A stretch of 64,000 nt of DNA from Bacteroidaceae bacterium. Its GTDB lineage: Bacteria > Bacteroidota > Bacteroidia > Bacteroidales > Bacteroidaceae. Positions 20,074 through 30,499 of this stretch are shown here, piece after piece. The stretch spans positions 1-64,000 of the forward strand of contig JAGBBX010000043.1 of assembly GCA_017938245.1 (NCBI GenBank), written 5' to 3'. The notes under the pieces were generated by a model. The model searched no databases, was not told the origin of the DNA, and saw only the letters and a program-made list of their open reading frames with translations. Position 1 is the first letter of the stretch, and every line of letters starts with the position of its first letter. Both the position numbers and the translations under genes were made by a program.

Positions 20074-22503
20074 ATGAATATTAAATATCTGCTACTATTA
20101 TTGCTTTTTGTACCGTTGGCAACTCTTGCCGAGAATACCGACGTAACAAAATTCAGGAACCGAGGAGTCATCATTGGCAAACTGATTGCCGAGGATAACA
20201 CTCCGCTGAGCTATGCCACAATACTTCTTAAAGGTACACAATATGGCTGTATCACCGACGAAGATGGAATGTTTCGTTTAGAGGTACCGGTAGATAATTA
20301 TACAATGATTGTATCGGCAATAGGATACGAAGGCAAAGAAAAAAATATACAGATAGAGAGAGGAGAAAAACTAAACCTTAGTATTACTCTAAAGGAGGAT
20401 AATATTAGACTCGATGCTGTTGAAATTGTAGCGTCCGAAGTAGAGAGAGTGAACCACTCGGCATACAACGCTGTTGCTCTTGATACAAGGGAAATAGCCA
20501 ACCACAGCAAAAGTCTCAGCGACGCGCTGATAAAAATTCCGGGTGTAAAAATACGCGAAAGCGGCGGAGTAGGCTCCGATATGCAGCTAATGCTCGACGG
20601 ATTCAGCGGCAAACACGTAAGAGTATTTATAGATGGAGTACCACAAGAGGGTGCAGGGACAGCCTATAATCTTAACAATATACCCATAAACTATGCAAAA
20701 AGAATAGAGGTATACAAGGGAGTAGTACCTGTAGAGTTTGGTTCGGACGCATTGGGAGGTATTGTAAATATCGTTACAAACCGTCACCGTGGAGATTGGT
20801 ATGTAGATGCATCCTACTCATTCGGTTCGTTCAACACACACAAGAGTTATGCCAATTTCGGACAGACTCTGAAGAATGGCTTTACATACGAGATAAACGC
20901 TTTTCAGAACTACTCGGACAACAGCTACTACACACATAATTGGGTGCGCGAATTTCAGGTAAACAGCGACGGAACGGTTCGTTTTCCGCCCATTGACAAA
21001 AGCAATATCCACCGACTGAAACGATTCAACGATACTTTTCACAACGAATCGCTGATAGGAAAAATTGGCTTTGTAAATAAAAAATGGGCCGATAGGATTA
21101 TGCTCAGCTTTGCGTATACAAACTTTTACAAAGAGATTCAGACGGGAGTATATCAGGAGACTGTCTTTGGCGACAAGCATAGAAAAGGATACTCCATAAT
21201 ACCCTCCTTCGAATATTTCAAACGTAATCTTTTTATTGATAATCTGAACCTTAAATTAACTGCCAATTATAACCACAATATTACAAATAATATTGACACA
21301 TCGTCGTTGGCATATAATTGGAAAGGAGACTACTACTACAAAGGGAGTAAAGGAGAACAATCGTACCAAAGGAGCGAGTCGAAAAACAAGAACTGGAATG
21401 TTACGATGAATCTCACCTATCGCATAGGTATGCATCATACATTTACCTTTAATCACGTATTCAGCAGTTTCGAGCGTACGAGTCGCCGAAGCGAGGGAGC
21501 TGAAACTGTGCTGACAAACTTCGATATTCCAAAGATTACACGTAAGAACATAAGCGGAATATCGTACCGCTATTACCCATCGGAGAGGTGGAATATCTCT
21601 CTGTTTGGAAAGTATTACAACCAATATAACCGAGGCCCTGTTTCAGAGTCGGCCGATGGTGTAGGAAACTATATCAACCTATCGAAAAATGTAAGTGCCT
21701 GGGGATACGGTGCTGCCGGAACATACCATATAACAAAAAAGATACAGGCTAAACTTTCGTATGAGAAGGCTTATCGTCTACCCACCAACGACGAACTTTT
21801 TGGAGACGAAGACCTTGAAGCAGGAAAAAGCAATCTGCGTCCCGAGAATAGCAATAATTTCAATTTCAATGTAAGTTACAGCAATAGTTTCGGCAAGAAT
21901 ACAGTATATATCGAGGGAGGAATCATCTACCGCGATACAAAAGACTACATTAAGCGTGGAATAGGAAAGTTTGGTGCATTGGAATATGGCATATTCGAGA
22001 ATCACGGACACGTAAAGACAAAAGGATATAATATTGGTATGCGATACGGTTACAGCCATTGGTTCAGTGTAGGCGGAACATTCAACAGCATCGATACAAG
22101 AGATTATGAGCGATACATTGCAGGCGGTACACTGCAAGAGAGTATGCACTATAAGGTGCGACTACCCAATATTCCCTATCTGTTTGCCAATGCCGATGCT
22201 ACAATAACCCTAAAAAATCTATTTACCAAAGGAAGCCGCCTTAATATTATTTACGATGCATTTTGGCAGCACGATTTTCCTTTGCATTGGGAAAATATAG
22301 GCAATACCGACAGCAAAGCAAAAGTTCCAGAGCAGTTCTCGCACAATATAAGCCTAAGCTACTCTGTTAAGGATGGACGATACAATTTTTCACTCGAATG
22401 TCGTAATCTCACCGATGAGAAGCTATACGATAATTTCAGCCTACAAAAAGCCGGACGAGCTTTCTATGGAAAGATAAGAGTATATATTAACAATAAAAAA
22501 TAA
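20074..22503 (+). CDS. xusA: TonB-dependent siderophore receptor, XusA-like
   Basis: Outer-membrane receptor of 809 aa with a signal peptide ([19 protein letters not shown]). A carboxypeptidase-regulatory-like domain (about 30-115) contains [19 protein letters not shown]. The TonB plug (about 125-235) includes [10 protein letters not shown] and [13 protein letters not shown], and a 22-strand barrel region ends in an aromatic C-terminal strand. Order and adjacency with a DUF4374 lipoprotein and a PepSY membrane protein match the xenosiderophore system XusABC of Bacteroides thetaiotaomicron. The symbol is given by this context; the actual ligand is inferred. Confidence 0.85.
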   Translation: MNIKYLLLLLLFVPLATLAENTDVTKFRNRGVIIGKLIAEDNTPLSYATILLKGTQYGCITDEDGMFRLEVPVDNYTMIVSAIGYEGKEKNIQIERGEKLNLSITLKEDNIRLDAVEIVASEVERVNHSAYNAVALDTREIANHSKSLSDALIKIPGVKIRESGGVGSDMQLMLDGFSGKHVRVFIDGVPQEGAGTAYNLNNIPINYAKRIEVYKGVVPVEFGSDALGGIVNIVTNRHRGDWYVDASYSFGSFNTHKSYANFGQTLKNGFTYEINAFQNYSDNSYYTHNWVREFQVNSDGTVRFPPIDKSNIHRLKRFNDTFHNESLIGKIGFVNKKWADRIMLSFAYTNFYKEIQTGVYQETVFGDKHRKGYSIIPSFEYFKRNLFIDNLNLKLTANYNHNITNNIDTSSLAYNWKGDYYYKGSKGEQSYQRSESKNKNWNVTMNLTYRIGMHHTFTFNHVFSSFERTSRRSEGAETVLTNFDIPKITRKNISGISYRYYPSERWNISLFGKYYNQYNRGPVSESADGVGNYINLSKNVSAWGYGAAGTYHITKKIQAKLSYEKAYRLPTNDELFGDEDLEAGKSNLRPENSNNFNFNVSYSNSFGKNTVYIEGGIIYRDTKDYIKRGIGKFGALEYGIFENHGHVKTKGYNIGMRYGYSHWFSVGGTFNSIDTRDYERYIAGGTLQESMHYKVRLPNIPYLFANADATITLKNLFTKGSRLNIIYDAFWQHDFPLHWENIGNTDSKAKVPEQFSHNISLSYSVKDGRYNFSLECRNLTDEKLYDNFSLQKAGRAFYGKIRVYINNKK

Positions 22504-22508
22504 TAATT

Positions 22509-23891
22509 ATGAAAAAACTATTTTATACCTGCAGCATAGCTGCAACCATTTTCGCTCTAAGCTCTTGCAGCAGCGACAGTAACGAACCCGAGTTGCCACA
22601 TACACCCGAAGCAAATACAAAATCGCTATATGTGATTCCTGCTGTCGTGGGCGAAGCAAGCTATCTTATAACAGCCGAGTCGTTAGAGAGCGGTGAGGTA
22701 ACAGTAGAGGGTAACGGAACCGAGGTTCTTAACGCCACCTATTGGGTATATAAAGGAATGGACTACGTATTTGCATTGGTATATAACAAAGGAGGTGCAG
22801 GAACAGGAGCATCGTATTACCTTAACGCAAACGGACAGCCAACAGAGAAATATGCCTATACATACAATAGAATAACCACATACGGTACTTGGGGTGACAA
22901 CATCATCACCGCCTCAACAGGAAACTCATCAAAGGCCGACGAGAACGGATACTATCCTCAGATGCTGCTATTTAACTATCTGAACTCGAAAGATGGTTCT
23001 CAGAGAGAGTCATCGGTTAATGCCGAGAATTTTTTGGGTAATGGCGAGAAGGTACACTTTGCCGGAATTGTAGAGGCAAACAACCGCCTTTATACATCGG
23101 TAATACCCGGTGGAATGAGCCTTTACGGAATAAGTCACACACCCGAAATGGTAACCGACCCTTCACTTATAACCACACAAGCAGGCGGCAGCGGAAGCGG
23201 TGCTTACACAGCAGGTGTGATACCAAGCACACAGTACCCCGACAGAGCATATATTGCAATATACAGTGGTAACAGTTTCGACGAGACACCGATAATTGCC
23301 GAGACCGACAAGATTGGCTTTGCCTGCGGTCGTCGTCGTTCGCAATATTATCAGACTATTTGGGCCACAGAGAATGGCGATGTATATGCCTTCTCACCCG
23401 GATACGGACGTTCATTCCTCTCGACCGACGAACTTAAGAAAACCACAGGAAAACTACCCTCGGGAGTGGTTCGCATAAAGGCCGGTGAGACCTCTTTCGA
23501 CAAAGATTATTATGTAAATATCGAGGAACTCGGAAACAAAAACCCAATATACCGTTGTTGGTATATCGATGACAATAGTTTCTTGTTACAACTTTATAAA
23601 AATGGAGCCGAAAGTATGATTAACGACGGAACAAATGCCGATGTCAGTGAACTTGCAATATTCGATGCCGAGAAGAAGAGCCTGAAACTTATTACAGGAC
23701 TACCCGACGGAATCTCCATTGGTGGCGAGCCATACGGTGAAGATGGTGCCGTATATATACCTATTAATGTTACAACAGGCGATTTTCCTTCATTCTACAA
23801 GGTAGATATTAATACTGCCCAGGCTGTTAAAGGACTCACCGTAAAAGCAGAATCTATTCAGACTGTTGGTAAATTGAATTTAAAGAAATAA
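22509..23891 (+). CDS. xusB: DUF4374 lipoprotein, XusB-like
   Basis: A protein of 460 aa with a type II signal peptide ([20 protein letters not shown]; lipid Cys20) and an acidic start of the mature chain (SSDSNEPE), consistent with surface export in Bacteroidota. The rest is rich in short beta segments with recurrent Gly/Tyr, as expected of the beta-propeller in DUF4374 proteins. In B. thetaiotaomicron XusB captures ferric enterobactin at the cell surface. It starts 5 bp after the receptor stop codon. Confidence 0.86.
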   Translation: MKKLFYTCSIAATIFALSSCSSDSNEPELPHTPEANTKSLYVIPAVVGEASYLITAESLESGEVTVEGNGTEVLNATYWVYKGMDYVFALVYNKGGAGTGASYYLNANGQPTEKYAYTYNRITTYGTWGDNIITASTGNSSKADENGYYPQMLLFNYLNSKDGSQRESSVNAENFLGNGEKVHFAGIVEANNRLYTSVIPGGMSLYGISHTPEMVTDPSLITTQAGGSGSGAYTAGVIPSTQYPDRAYIAIYSGNSFDETPIIAETDKIGFACGRRRSQYYQTIWATENGDVYAFSPGYGRSFLSTDELKKTTGKLPSGVVRIKAGETSFDKDYYVNIEELGNKNPIYRCWYIDDNSFLLQLYKNGAESMINDGTNADVSELAIFDAEKKSLKLITGLPDGISIGGEPYGEDGAVYIPINVTTGDFPSFYKVDINTAQAVKGLTVKAESIQTVGKLNLKK

Positions 23892-23918
23892 CAAACTGTT
23901 AATAGAAAAATTCTTGAA

Positions 23919-25034
23919 ATGAAAAAGGGTTTTCGCAAGATACATTTGTGGTTATCTGTTCCTTTTGGAATACTTATTACACTAATCTGTTTCTCGGGTG
24001 CAATGCTTGTATTCGAGAAAGAGGTTACACAAATGGCAAACCCCACCCTCTTTTATGTCGATAAGATAGAGGGAGAGAAAATACCGCTTGAAGAATTGGC
24101 CGAGATAGTATCTTCTACCCTACCCGACAGCATACAGGTAACAGGGATAAATGTATTCCCCGAACCCAATCGCACCTATCAGGTAAATTTATCGAAACCA
24201 CGTAAAGCATCGCTATACATCGACCCCTATACAGGCGATATAAAAGGTAATTACGAGCGCCTGCCGTTCTTCTCTGTAATGTTCAAGATGCACCGTTGGA
24301 TGATGGGTAGCGCAAAAGCTCAGGATGGTAGCATTGGACTGGGAAAATTGATTGTGGGAATAAGTACAATTATGTTTGTGTTTGTTCTAATCTCGGGTGC
24401 GGTAATATGGTGGCCTAGAAATAAAAAGGTACTTAAAAATCATATATCAATTAAGTTTAATAAAGGGTGGAGACGCTTTTGGTACGACCTACACGTAGCA
24501 GGCGGAATATATGCACTTCTGCTGTTGTTAGCAATGGCACTTACCGGACTCACCTGGTCGTTCCAATGGTACCGAAATGGTTTTTACGCTCTCTTTGGAG
24601 TAGAGACAACACAATCTACCACAAACAGCAGTGAGCCTAATAAAAATATTAAAGAGAGAAAAGGCAAAAGAGAAAAAGAGAACCAATTTGCCTATTGGCA
24701 AAAAATATGTGACGAAGTAGCGCAAAAAAATCCCTCTTTTAAACAGATTACCATTGCAAAGGGAACAGCAACCGTCTCATTCAATAAATTTGGAAACCAA
24801 AGAGCATCGGATAAATACTCATTCGATACAAAGAATGGCGAGATAACCAAAGTATCGTTATACAAAGAGCAACCAAACTCGGGTAAGATACGTGGTTGGA
24901 TATACTCGGTTCACGTAGGTAGTTGGGGCGGAATCTTTACCCGCATACTCACATTCTTGGCAGCACTTTTGGGTGCCACACTTCCGCTGACAGGGTATTA
25001 TCTCTGGATAAAGAAAATATATAATAAAAAATAG
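23919..25034 (+). CDS. xusC: PepSY-TM protein, XusC-like reductase
   Basis: Inner-membrane protein of 371 aa. Hydrophobic segments lie near residues 10-35, 145-168, 195-220 and 340-365. Histidines in the membrane-adjacent segments FKMHRWMMG, YDLHVAGGIYALL and YSVHVGSWGG are candidates for heme binding. PepSY-TM proteins are thought to reduce ferric siderophores. A Lys/Glu-rich cytoplasmic or periplasmic stretch sits around residues 240-260. It closes the operon before a strong terminator. Confidence 0.86.
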   Translation: MKKGFRKIHLWLSVPFGILITLICFSGAMLVFEKEVTQMANPTLFYVDKIEGEKIPLEELAEIVSSTLPDSIQVTGINVFPEPNRTYQVNLSKPRKASLYIDPYTGDIKGNYERLPFFSVMFKMHRWMMGSAKAQDGSIGLGKLIVGISTIMFVFVLISGAVIWWPRNKKVLKNHISIKFNKGWRRFWYDLHVAGGIYALLLLLAMALTGLTWSFQWYRNGFYALFGVETTQSTTNSSEPNKNIKERKGKREKENQFAYWQKICDEVAQKNPSFKQITIAKGTATVSFNKFGNQRASDKYSFDTKNGEITKVSLYKEQPNSGKIRGWIYSVHVGSWGGIFTRILTFLAALLGATLPLTGYYLWIKKIYNKK

Positions 25035-25044
25035 AAATGTAAGA

Positions 25045-25083
25045 AATCCGTTGTCTGATGCATCAGACAACGGATTATTTTTT
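25045..25083 (+). terminator. Terminator of the xus-like operon
   Basis: Perfect 16-bp arms (25045-25060 and 25061-25076) centred on GATG|CATC are followed by A and a run of six T. It separates the convergent XusC-like and TrkA-like genes. Confidence 0.9.
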
Positions 25084-25107
25084 GCACATCTACCATTCTC
25101 GGAAATT

Positions 25108-25527
25108 CTACAATAACTCTCCTGAATCGTTTGAGAGTATCTTCTCGGCAAAAATTCGAGCTGCATAACTCTCCGGAATCAAAATTTTCTTAATATCCAT
25201 AGCTCTAAGAATTGAGGAGTGTGTGTTGTCGAGTGCACGTGCTATGATATTATTCACCTTTAATTCCTTTAACGAAGCTACAGTTCTTAATGAGCTATCC
25301 ATACTCTGCCCGATAGCAACAATTACGCAATCAATCTCATCCAAAGGCAAGCTTCGCAATGAGACTCTTTCGGTTGCATCCATAATATATGCTAAGTCTA
25401 TTCTATCTTTAATCTCTTCGATGCAATGCTCATTGCAATCAACTCCAATGACAGAGTGCCCCATATCAGTAAGAGTGGCAGCAAGAGTACTTCCAAAATT
25501 TCCTAATCCTATTACAAGATATTTCAT
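25108..25527 (-). CDS. TrkA/KtrA-like RCK_N protein without RCK_C
   Basis: Cytosolic nucleotide-binding regulator of a potassium channel. VIGLGNFGSTLA is the Gly-rich Rossmann loop, and VDCNEHCIEEIKD, IMDATE and VIVAIGQSMDSSL follow as in KtrA. The chain stops at 139 aa, just where the RCK_N domain ends, whereas the usual KtrA/TrkA partner is about 220 aa or more with a TrkA-C domain. Downstream DNA in all minus frames gives no recognizable RCK_C. It lies 15 bp after trkH. It is either a natural short form or a truncation. Confidence 0.8.
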   Translation of the reverse strand: MKYLVIGLGNFGSTLAATLTDMGHSVIGVDCNEHCIEEIKDRIDLAYIMDATERVSLRSLPLDEIDCVIVAIGQSMDSSLRTVASLKELKVNNIIARALDNTHSSILRAMDIKKILIPESYAARIFAEKILSNDSGELL

Positions 25528-25542
25528 ATGTATTCCTCTTTA

Positions 25543-27342
25543 TTAGTTTATTATTATATCTTCTTTTGGTAAACGGTATTTAGGCTGTTCTTTTTGTGGC
25601 AATATGCTCATAAGTACTGTAATAAAACCTACACGTCCCAAGAACATAAGCAGCACTAACAGAACTTTACTTATATCGCCTAAAAGTGGTGTAATGCCCA
25701 AACTGGAGCCTACAGTGGAGAATGCCGACACACTTTCAAACAGCAAATCAATTGATGGTATGCCCGGCTCCAACAGCAATAGTGCGACAAAGAAAAGCGC
25801 AATTACACATATTGAGCCAAAAACTACGACCAGAGTTCTTCGTATCGAACTATATGTTATTTCACGGTTAAACAGTGTTGTGGAGTGTTCACCTTTAATC
25901 AGCGACTTTAACGAAGCGATAGCAACTACAAATGCATTTACTTTGATACCTCCAGCCGTAGATTGCGAGCCACCACCTATCCACATCAGCACCAAATATA
26001 GTATGATAGTCACTCTCGAAAAATCACTTAGTGAAACGCTGTTAAAACCCGCTGTTCGTGGTGCCACGGCATTAAACAGAGACTGCACAATCTTTTCACC
26101 AACGGAGAATGAGGCAAACGCTCCATTCCACTCAAAGAGGGCAATTCCGACAGTTCCGATAAATATCAGAGCCAAAGAGGAATATAGTACAATCTTAGTG
26201 TTGATATCGACAATGTGCATATATCGTGACCGCTGTCCGCTCTTTCTGAACACTTTATGCAATAGTTCTGAGACATAATATGAAAGAATCCTTTTTAAAC
26301 TCATAAGTATAGGAAATCCGATACCGCCCAAAACTATAAGAAGCGAGATTACCAGATAGAAAATGTTATGATTGTATAATATCAAATCATTCCCTAGATT
26401 CCCTTCCATCGTGGAGAATCCTGCATTGCAGAATGCTGATACGGAGTGAAAGATAGAGAAGAATATCTCATCTCGGAGGGTCATTTCCATTGTTGAATGA
26501 ATACTAAGCCATATAAAGATAGCGCCAATAATCTCTATCACGAAAGTAAACCCTAAAACATTTGTCAACACCGATTTCAGTGATTCGGAACTTGACGCTA
26601 TCATATTCTTCAGTGAAAATTGAGAATACAATCCGATGCCACCCATAAAAAACAGGGCAAAGAAACTCGTTATAGTCATAATACCCAACCCTCCGATCTG
26701 AATCAACAAGGCAATGATTATTTGCCCCTCCATTGTAAATGTATGAGCAATCTCCAATGGGCTTAATCCTGTTATACATACTGCACTTGTTGAAATAAAA
26801 AGTGCGTCTACCACAGGTAGCCTGATATGCTCCATCGTCGAACGAGGGAGCAAAAGTAGCAGAGTACCAAAGGCTATTACCGTCATAAAACAGACTACAA
26901 TTAAAAGTGCAGGATTTGTCCTTTTGTTTACAAAGTTTACTATCCATTGCGATATTGTAATCAGCGCCAATAGGCCTATGATGCTTATAATAAAATATTT
27001 ATGAATAATCAAAGACCATAAGATAGTGATAATTTTACTATCCCCGGGCGCAGTAAAAAACTTCGGTAATGCAGAAGCACAAAGCATAATGCCTAAAATA
27101 AGGGTAAATGACATCCCCTTACGCCAAACCTCACTCCAATGAACGATAATCTTATAAGCAAATGATATGAAATAGACCCACCAACCAACGTTATATACCG
27201 ACAAGATGAACGACATCTCGTGGGCGTCAAGTTCGAAACCATAATCAACTATTATGGCTGCGACAACACATATAGATGTCAGTATAGAGACTATTTTTAC
27301 AATATAGTCTGCTCTTGAAACAATTGGTTTAAGGTCAATCAT
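25543..27342 (-). CDS. trkH: TrkH/KtrB potassium uptake subunit
   Basis: Inner-membrane K+ translocator of about 599 aa from MIDLKPI; an upstream ATG would add 12 unconvincing residues. An N-terminal block of about five extra helices precedes four M1-P-M2 repeats. Filter-like glycines are seen in STSAVCITGLSP, SVSAFCNAGFS, NAVAPRTAGFNS and SVSAFSTVGSSLGI. It pairs with the RCK_N gene directly downstream, which would gate it by nucleotide binding. Confidence 0.92.
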   Translation of the reverse strand: MIDLKPIVSRADYIVKIVSILTSICVVAAIIVDYGFELDAHEMSFILSVYNVGWWVYFISFAYKIIVHWSEVWRKGMSFTLILGIMLCASALPKFFTAPGDSKIITILWSLIIHKYFIISIIGLLALITISQWIVNFVNKRTNPALLIVVCFMTVIAFGTLLLLLPRSTMEHIRLPVVDALFISTSAVCITGLSPLEIAHTFTMEGQIIIALLIQIGGLGIMTITSFFALFFMGGIGLYSQFSLKNMIASSSESLKSVLTNVLGFTFVIEIIGAIFIWLSIHSTMEMTLRDEIFFSIFHSVSAFCNAGFSTMEGNLGNDLILYNHNIFYLVISLLIVLGGIGFPILMSLKRILSYYVSELLHKVFRKSGQRSRYMHIVDINTKIVLYSSLALIFIGTVGIALFEWNGAFASFSVGEKIVQSLFNAVAPRTAGFNSVSLSDFSRVTIILYLVLMWIGGGSQSTAGGIKVNAFVVAIASLKSLIKGEHSTTLFNREITYSSIRRTLVVVFGSICVIALFFVALLLLEPGIPSIDLLFESVSAFSTVGSSLGITPLLGDISKVLLVLLMFLGRVGFITVLMSILPQKEQPKYRLPKEDIIIN

Positions 27343-27404
27343 TGACTTATTGACTTTGTTGCACCTAAAATATACCATTTATCAAATTATGGTATAATAA
27401 TAAG

Positions 27405-27434
27405 CAAATTTAGTAAAATAGGTGTTAAATGCAA
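27405..27434 (-). promoter_or_regulatory. Promoter of trkH
   Basis: Read on the minus strand: TTG, a 19-nt spacer and TAAATTTG, matching the Bacteroidota promoter; the start codon is about 60 nt downstream. It is divergent from the promoter of the Bax-inhibitor-type gene in the same 328-bp AT-rich gap. Confidence 0.65.
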
Positions 27435-27568
27435 TACAATATACATAAATTAACTGTTTTAGAATTTCTTATTGTTTTAATCGCTATTTATTATCACTAT
27501 TTACATATAATACCATCTTTCTTCTTGCATTTATTATCAGTGCAAGATGCACTATTATTCTTATTTAG

Positions 27569-27600
27569 GTTGATTATTCCAACGTTTTTGTATAACTTTG
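27569..27600 (+). promoter_or_regulatory. Promoter of the Bax inhibitor-1-like gene
   Basis: GTTG, a 20-nt spacer and TAACTTTG at 27593-27600 match the Bacteroidota -33/-7 pattern. The leader would be about 60 nt long. Confidence 0.7.
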
Positions 27601-27670
27601 CTATTGTTATATTATAACAAGAGTATAATATTTCAAGAAACTGAATATTTTAATTCTAAATACTATAATT

Positions 27671-28375
27671 ATGGATAATTATGTAAAAAATGTTTCGGAA
27701 ATTAGTGAAAGTGCCATACTGAATAAAGTAATGGCAAGGGTATTTATGCTTATGACATTTGCACTTGTTGTCACAGGTGCTACATCGTACCTTATAATTG
27801 GTAACGAGAATATTTTGATGAGTTTATTCAGCAATATCAGTACTTTCTATATTATTTGTGGTGCCGAGTTATTACTTGTATTTATACTAAGTTTATGTAT
27901 CAATACAATATCATTTAATACAGCACTTATAATGTTTGCATTATACTCTATTATGAATGGAGTAACACTTGCACCACTTCTTTTTATGTTTACCGAAGAG
28001 TCGGTTACATCTACATTCCTTATTACAGCAGGTACTTTTGGAGCAATGGCACTGTTTGGTTACACAACAAAAACAAGTCTCACAAGTATGGGTAAAATAC
28101 TTATGATGGCACTAATAGGTCTTATAATAGCATCTATCGTAAATATTTTCCTTAACAGCAGTGGTTTTGAAATGATATTGAACTATGCAGGAGTACTTAT
28201 TTTCGTTGGTCTGACAGCTTACGATACACAAAAAGTAAAAGTTTACATACAAGATGCAATAGAGAATGATACAGTATCCATTCCTAAATTAGCCGTTATG
28301 AGCGCACTCACGCTATATCTCGACTTCATAAATCTTTTCATAAGATTACTTAGCATTCTTGGAAAGAGAAAATAA
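27671..28375 (+). CDS. Bax inhibitor-1/YccA family membrane protein
   Basis: A protein of 234 aa with seven hydrophobic segments spread over residues about 24-230. The N-terminal VMARVFMLMTFALVVTGATS and the family core FGAMALFGYTTKTSLTSMGK are seen, together with the C-terminal acidic residue in LTAYDTQKVK. Bacterial members such as YccA and YetJ are pH-sensitive calcium leak channels or modulators of FtsH proteolysis; which applies here is unknown. The aminotransferase follows 30 bp downstream and may be co-transcribed. Confidence 0.9.
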   Translation: MDNYVKNVSEISESAILNKVMARVFMLMTFALVVTGATSYLIIGNENILMSLFSNISTFYIICGAELLLVFILSLCINTISFNTALIMFALYSIMNGVTLAPLLFMFTEESVTSTFLITAGTFGAMALFGYTTKTSLTSMGKILMMALIGLIIASIVNIFLNSSGFEMILNYAGVLIFVGLTAYDTQKVKVYIQDAIENDTVSIPKLAVMSALTLYLDFINLFIRLLSILGKRK

Positions 28376-28405
28376 AACATATATAACTAACCAATAAATA
28401 CAACT

Positions 28406-29599
28406 ATGAACAAATTAGCTGACCGTCTTAACCGACTATCTCCATCGGCAACACTTGCAATGTCACAGAAGAGCCAAGAACTAAAGGCTCAAGGAGTTGA
28501 TGTTATCAATATGAGTGTTGGTGAACCCGATTTCAACACCCCCGACAATATTAAAGAGGCTGCCAAAAAAGCTGTCGACGACAACTGGTCGCGTTACTCT
28601 CCTGTACCCGGCTACCCTACTCTGCGTAAAGCTATTGTAGAGAAATTGAAAAATGAGAACGGACTCGAGTTTACCGAGGCACAAATATCGGTATCGAACG
28701 GAGCAAAGCAGGCTGTTTGCAACGCTATTATGGCACTTGTAAACCCCGGCGAAGAGGTTATTGTGCCTGCACCCTATTGGGTGAGCTACCCCGAGATGGT
28801 TAAACTTGCCGATGGTAACCCGGTTATTGTAGGTGCCGGAATTGAGCAAAATTTCAAGATTACAGGTGCACAGTTAGAGGCAGCAATCACCCCAAAGACA
28901 AAGATGCTTATCTTGTGTTCTCCTTCGAATCCTACAGGTTCTGTTTATACAAAGGCCGAGCTTAAAGAACTTGCCGATGTACTTGCAAAATACCCCAATA
29001 TTTATGTTGTTGCCGACGAAATTTACGAGCATATAAATTATGTTGGAGCACACGAGAGTATAGCACAATTCCCCGAGATTCGCGACCGTGTTATCATTGT
29101 AAACGGTGTTTCAAAGGCATACGCAATGACAGGATGGCGCATTGGTTATCTTGCCGCTGCCGAGTGGATTGTTAAGGGCTGTAACAAACTACAGGGACAA
29201 TACACAAGCGGTCCTTGCTCTGTATCGCAGATGGCATCGTTAGAGGCTTATAAAGGCTCTCAGCAGGCAGTAGAGGATATGCGTCAGGCTTTCCAGCGTC
29301 GTCGCGACCTCATTGTTAAGTTGGCTAAAGAGATTCCCGGACTCGAGGTAAATGTTCCCGAAGGTGCATTCTATCTGTTCCCCAAATGCAGTTCTTACTA
29401 TGGCAAAAGCTATAATGGAACTACAATTAACAATAGCGATGACCTTGCAATGTATCTGCTCACCGAGGCTCACGTTGCCACAGTAGGTGGTGGTTCATTC
29501 GGCTCACCCGAGTGCTTTAGAATGAGTTATGCAACAAGTGACGAGAATATTATCGAGGCTATCCGCCGCATTAAAGAGGCACTCGCCAAGCTTCAGTAA
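28406..29599 (+). CDS. Aspartate aminotransferase (class I PLP)
   Basis: Cytosolic fold-type I aminotransferase of 397 aa, subgroup I-beta, the type that uses aspartate, aromatic or related amino acids with 2-oxoglutarate. Signatures are SVGEPDFNTP near the N-terminus, LCSPSNPTG, VVADEIYEHI and the PLP-lysine motif NGVSKAYAMTGWRIGY. ECFRMSYATSDENI carries the C-terminal Arg that holds the substrate carboxylate. A terminator follows the stop codon. Confidence 0.93.
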   Translation: MNKLADRLNRLSPSATLAMSQKSQELKAQGVDVINMSVGEPDFNTPDNIKEAAKKAVDDNWSRYSPVPGYPTLRKAIVEKLKNENGLEFTEAQISVSNGAKQAVCNAIMALVNPGEEVIVPAPYWVSYPEMVKLADGNPVIVGAGIEQNFKITGAQLEAAITPKTKMLILCSPSNPTGSVYTKAELKELADVLAKYPNIYVVADEIYEHINYVGAHESIAQFPEIRDRVIIVNGVSKAYAMTGWRIGYLAAAEWIVKGCNKLQGQYTSGPCSVSQMASLEAYKGSQQAVEDMRQAFQRRRDLIVKLAKEIPGLEVNVPEGAFYLFPKCSSYYGKSYNGTTINNSDDLAMYLLTEAHVATVGGGSFGSPECFRMSYATSDENIIEAIRRIKEALAKLQ

Positions 29600-29623
29600 T
29601 AAATTCTATTTATAAATAAAAAA

Positions 29624-29654
29624 TGGTGTACCGCTCTTGATTAGTGGTACACCA
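29624..29654. terminator. Bidirectional terminator
   Basis: Arms TGGTGTACCGCT and AGTGGTACACCA (one G-T pair) surround a 7-nt loop, with A-run on the left and T-run on the right. It serves the convergent aminotransferase gene and the secreted unknown gene. Confidence 0.88.
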
Positions 29655-29659
29655 ATTTT

Positions 29660-30448
29660 TTATACGAACTTTAAATAATCAGCTATTTTTAAAATAGATT
29701 CATCAATAGTCGTTTGTTTTTCATCTATAAAAAAGAGCATTTTAAGTGGCTCGTAAGAAGATTCTTTGTAAAATTCAATACAGTAACACCCGTTAAATTT
29801 TTCTTTTAGCCCGGCATCCAAATTAGGGCAAGAGAGTTCGGGTAAAGGTCTATGAGTTCCTACTTTCTGAATATAAGGTATTCTCACTATAAAAATGCGG
29901 TCACAACCTACATATTTTGTAATTTCATTTTTCTTTATGCAACGCTCATTTTGCGACCTGAGTATAGAAATTTTTTCTCTAATACTATCCTGCTCTGCTG
30001 ACGTAAATCTATTATTTACACTCTCATCTATCACTCCACCACTATTATCAATTAACCATTTTGTCCATAATGTACCACAATTATTAAGCATATAAGCCGT
30101 TGACGAGGGAATATTATAATCTCTCTCTTTTGGATAAGACTCGGGACGAGGTTTCTTTATATTATCCACACTCATCATTATAACCGAGCAATCCTCGGAT
30201 AGTTTTAAAATAGGTCCTGCCACGAAGGTTGGAAGTGCTGATATCTCATTACCCATTTCACCAAAAGTAAACACAGGAAAAGATTGTTCCGATATAAATT
30301 CCAATTTATCGGTCGGAGGTGTGAACACTACCTGACGTTTTTCCTTTAGCTCGGCGCAATACTTTTTATAATCTCCGCTGTTTGCAAATAGTGATAAATA
30401 AGAAGAAAAAACTACTAATAAAAATAAATACAAGTTTCTCATAATCAT
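29660..30448 (-). CDS. Secreted protein of unknown function
   Basis: A protein of 262 aa; I do not recognise a family. The N-terminus (MIMRNLYLFLLVVFSSYLSLFA) is a standard Sec signal peptide without a lipobox Cys, so a periplasmic or exported product is expected. The mature part has a few cysteines, a conserved-looking FGEMGNEISALPTF segment and a mixed alpha/beta character. The second Met, two codons in, is an equally good start. A -7-like TATCTTTG lies on the minus strand at 30485-30492. Confidence 0.7.
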   Translation of the reverse strand: MIMRNLYLFLLVVFSSYLSLFANSGDYKKYCAELKEKRQVVFTPPTDKLEFISEQSFPVFTFGEMGNEISALPTFVAGPILKLSEDCSVIMMSVDNIKKPRPESYPKERDYNIPSSTAYMLNNCGTLWTKWLIDNSGGVIDESVNNRFTSAEQDSIREKISILRSQNERCIKKNEITKYVGCDRIFIVRIPYIQKVGTHRPLPELSCPNLDAGLKEKFNGCYCIEFYKESSYEPLKMLFFIDEKQTTIDESILKIADYLKFV

Positions 30449-30484
30449 ATAACTTTATTCTATCATTTCTATCTTTAAGACGCA

Positions 30485-30492
30485 CAAAGATA
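30485..30492 (-). promoter_or_regulatory. -7 element for the secreted unknown gene
   Basis: Reads TATCTTTG on the minus strand, 37 bp before the start codon. No -33 TTG is found at 19-21 nt. Confidence 0.5.
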
Positions 30493-30499
30493 CCGGAAT

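Noticed and set aside
27429..27617. 62-aa hydrophobic ORF in the trkH / Bax-inhibitor gap
   Set aside because: AT-rich codons give hydrophobic residues by chance, and the well-formed promoter of the next gene lies inside its end.
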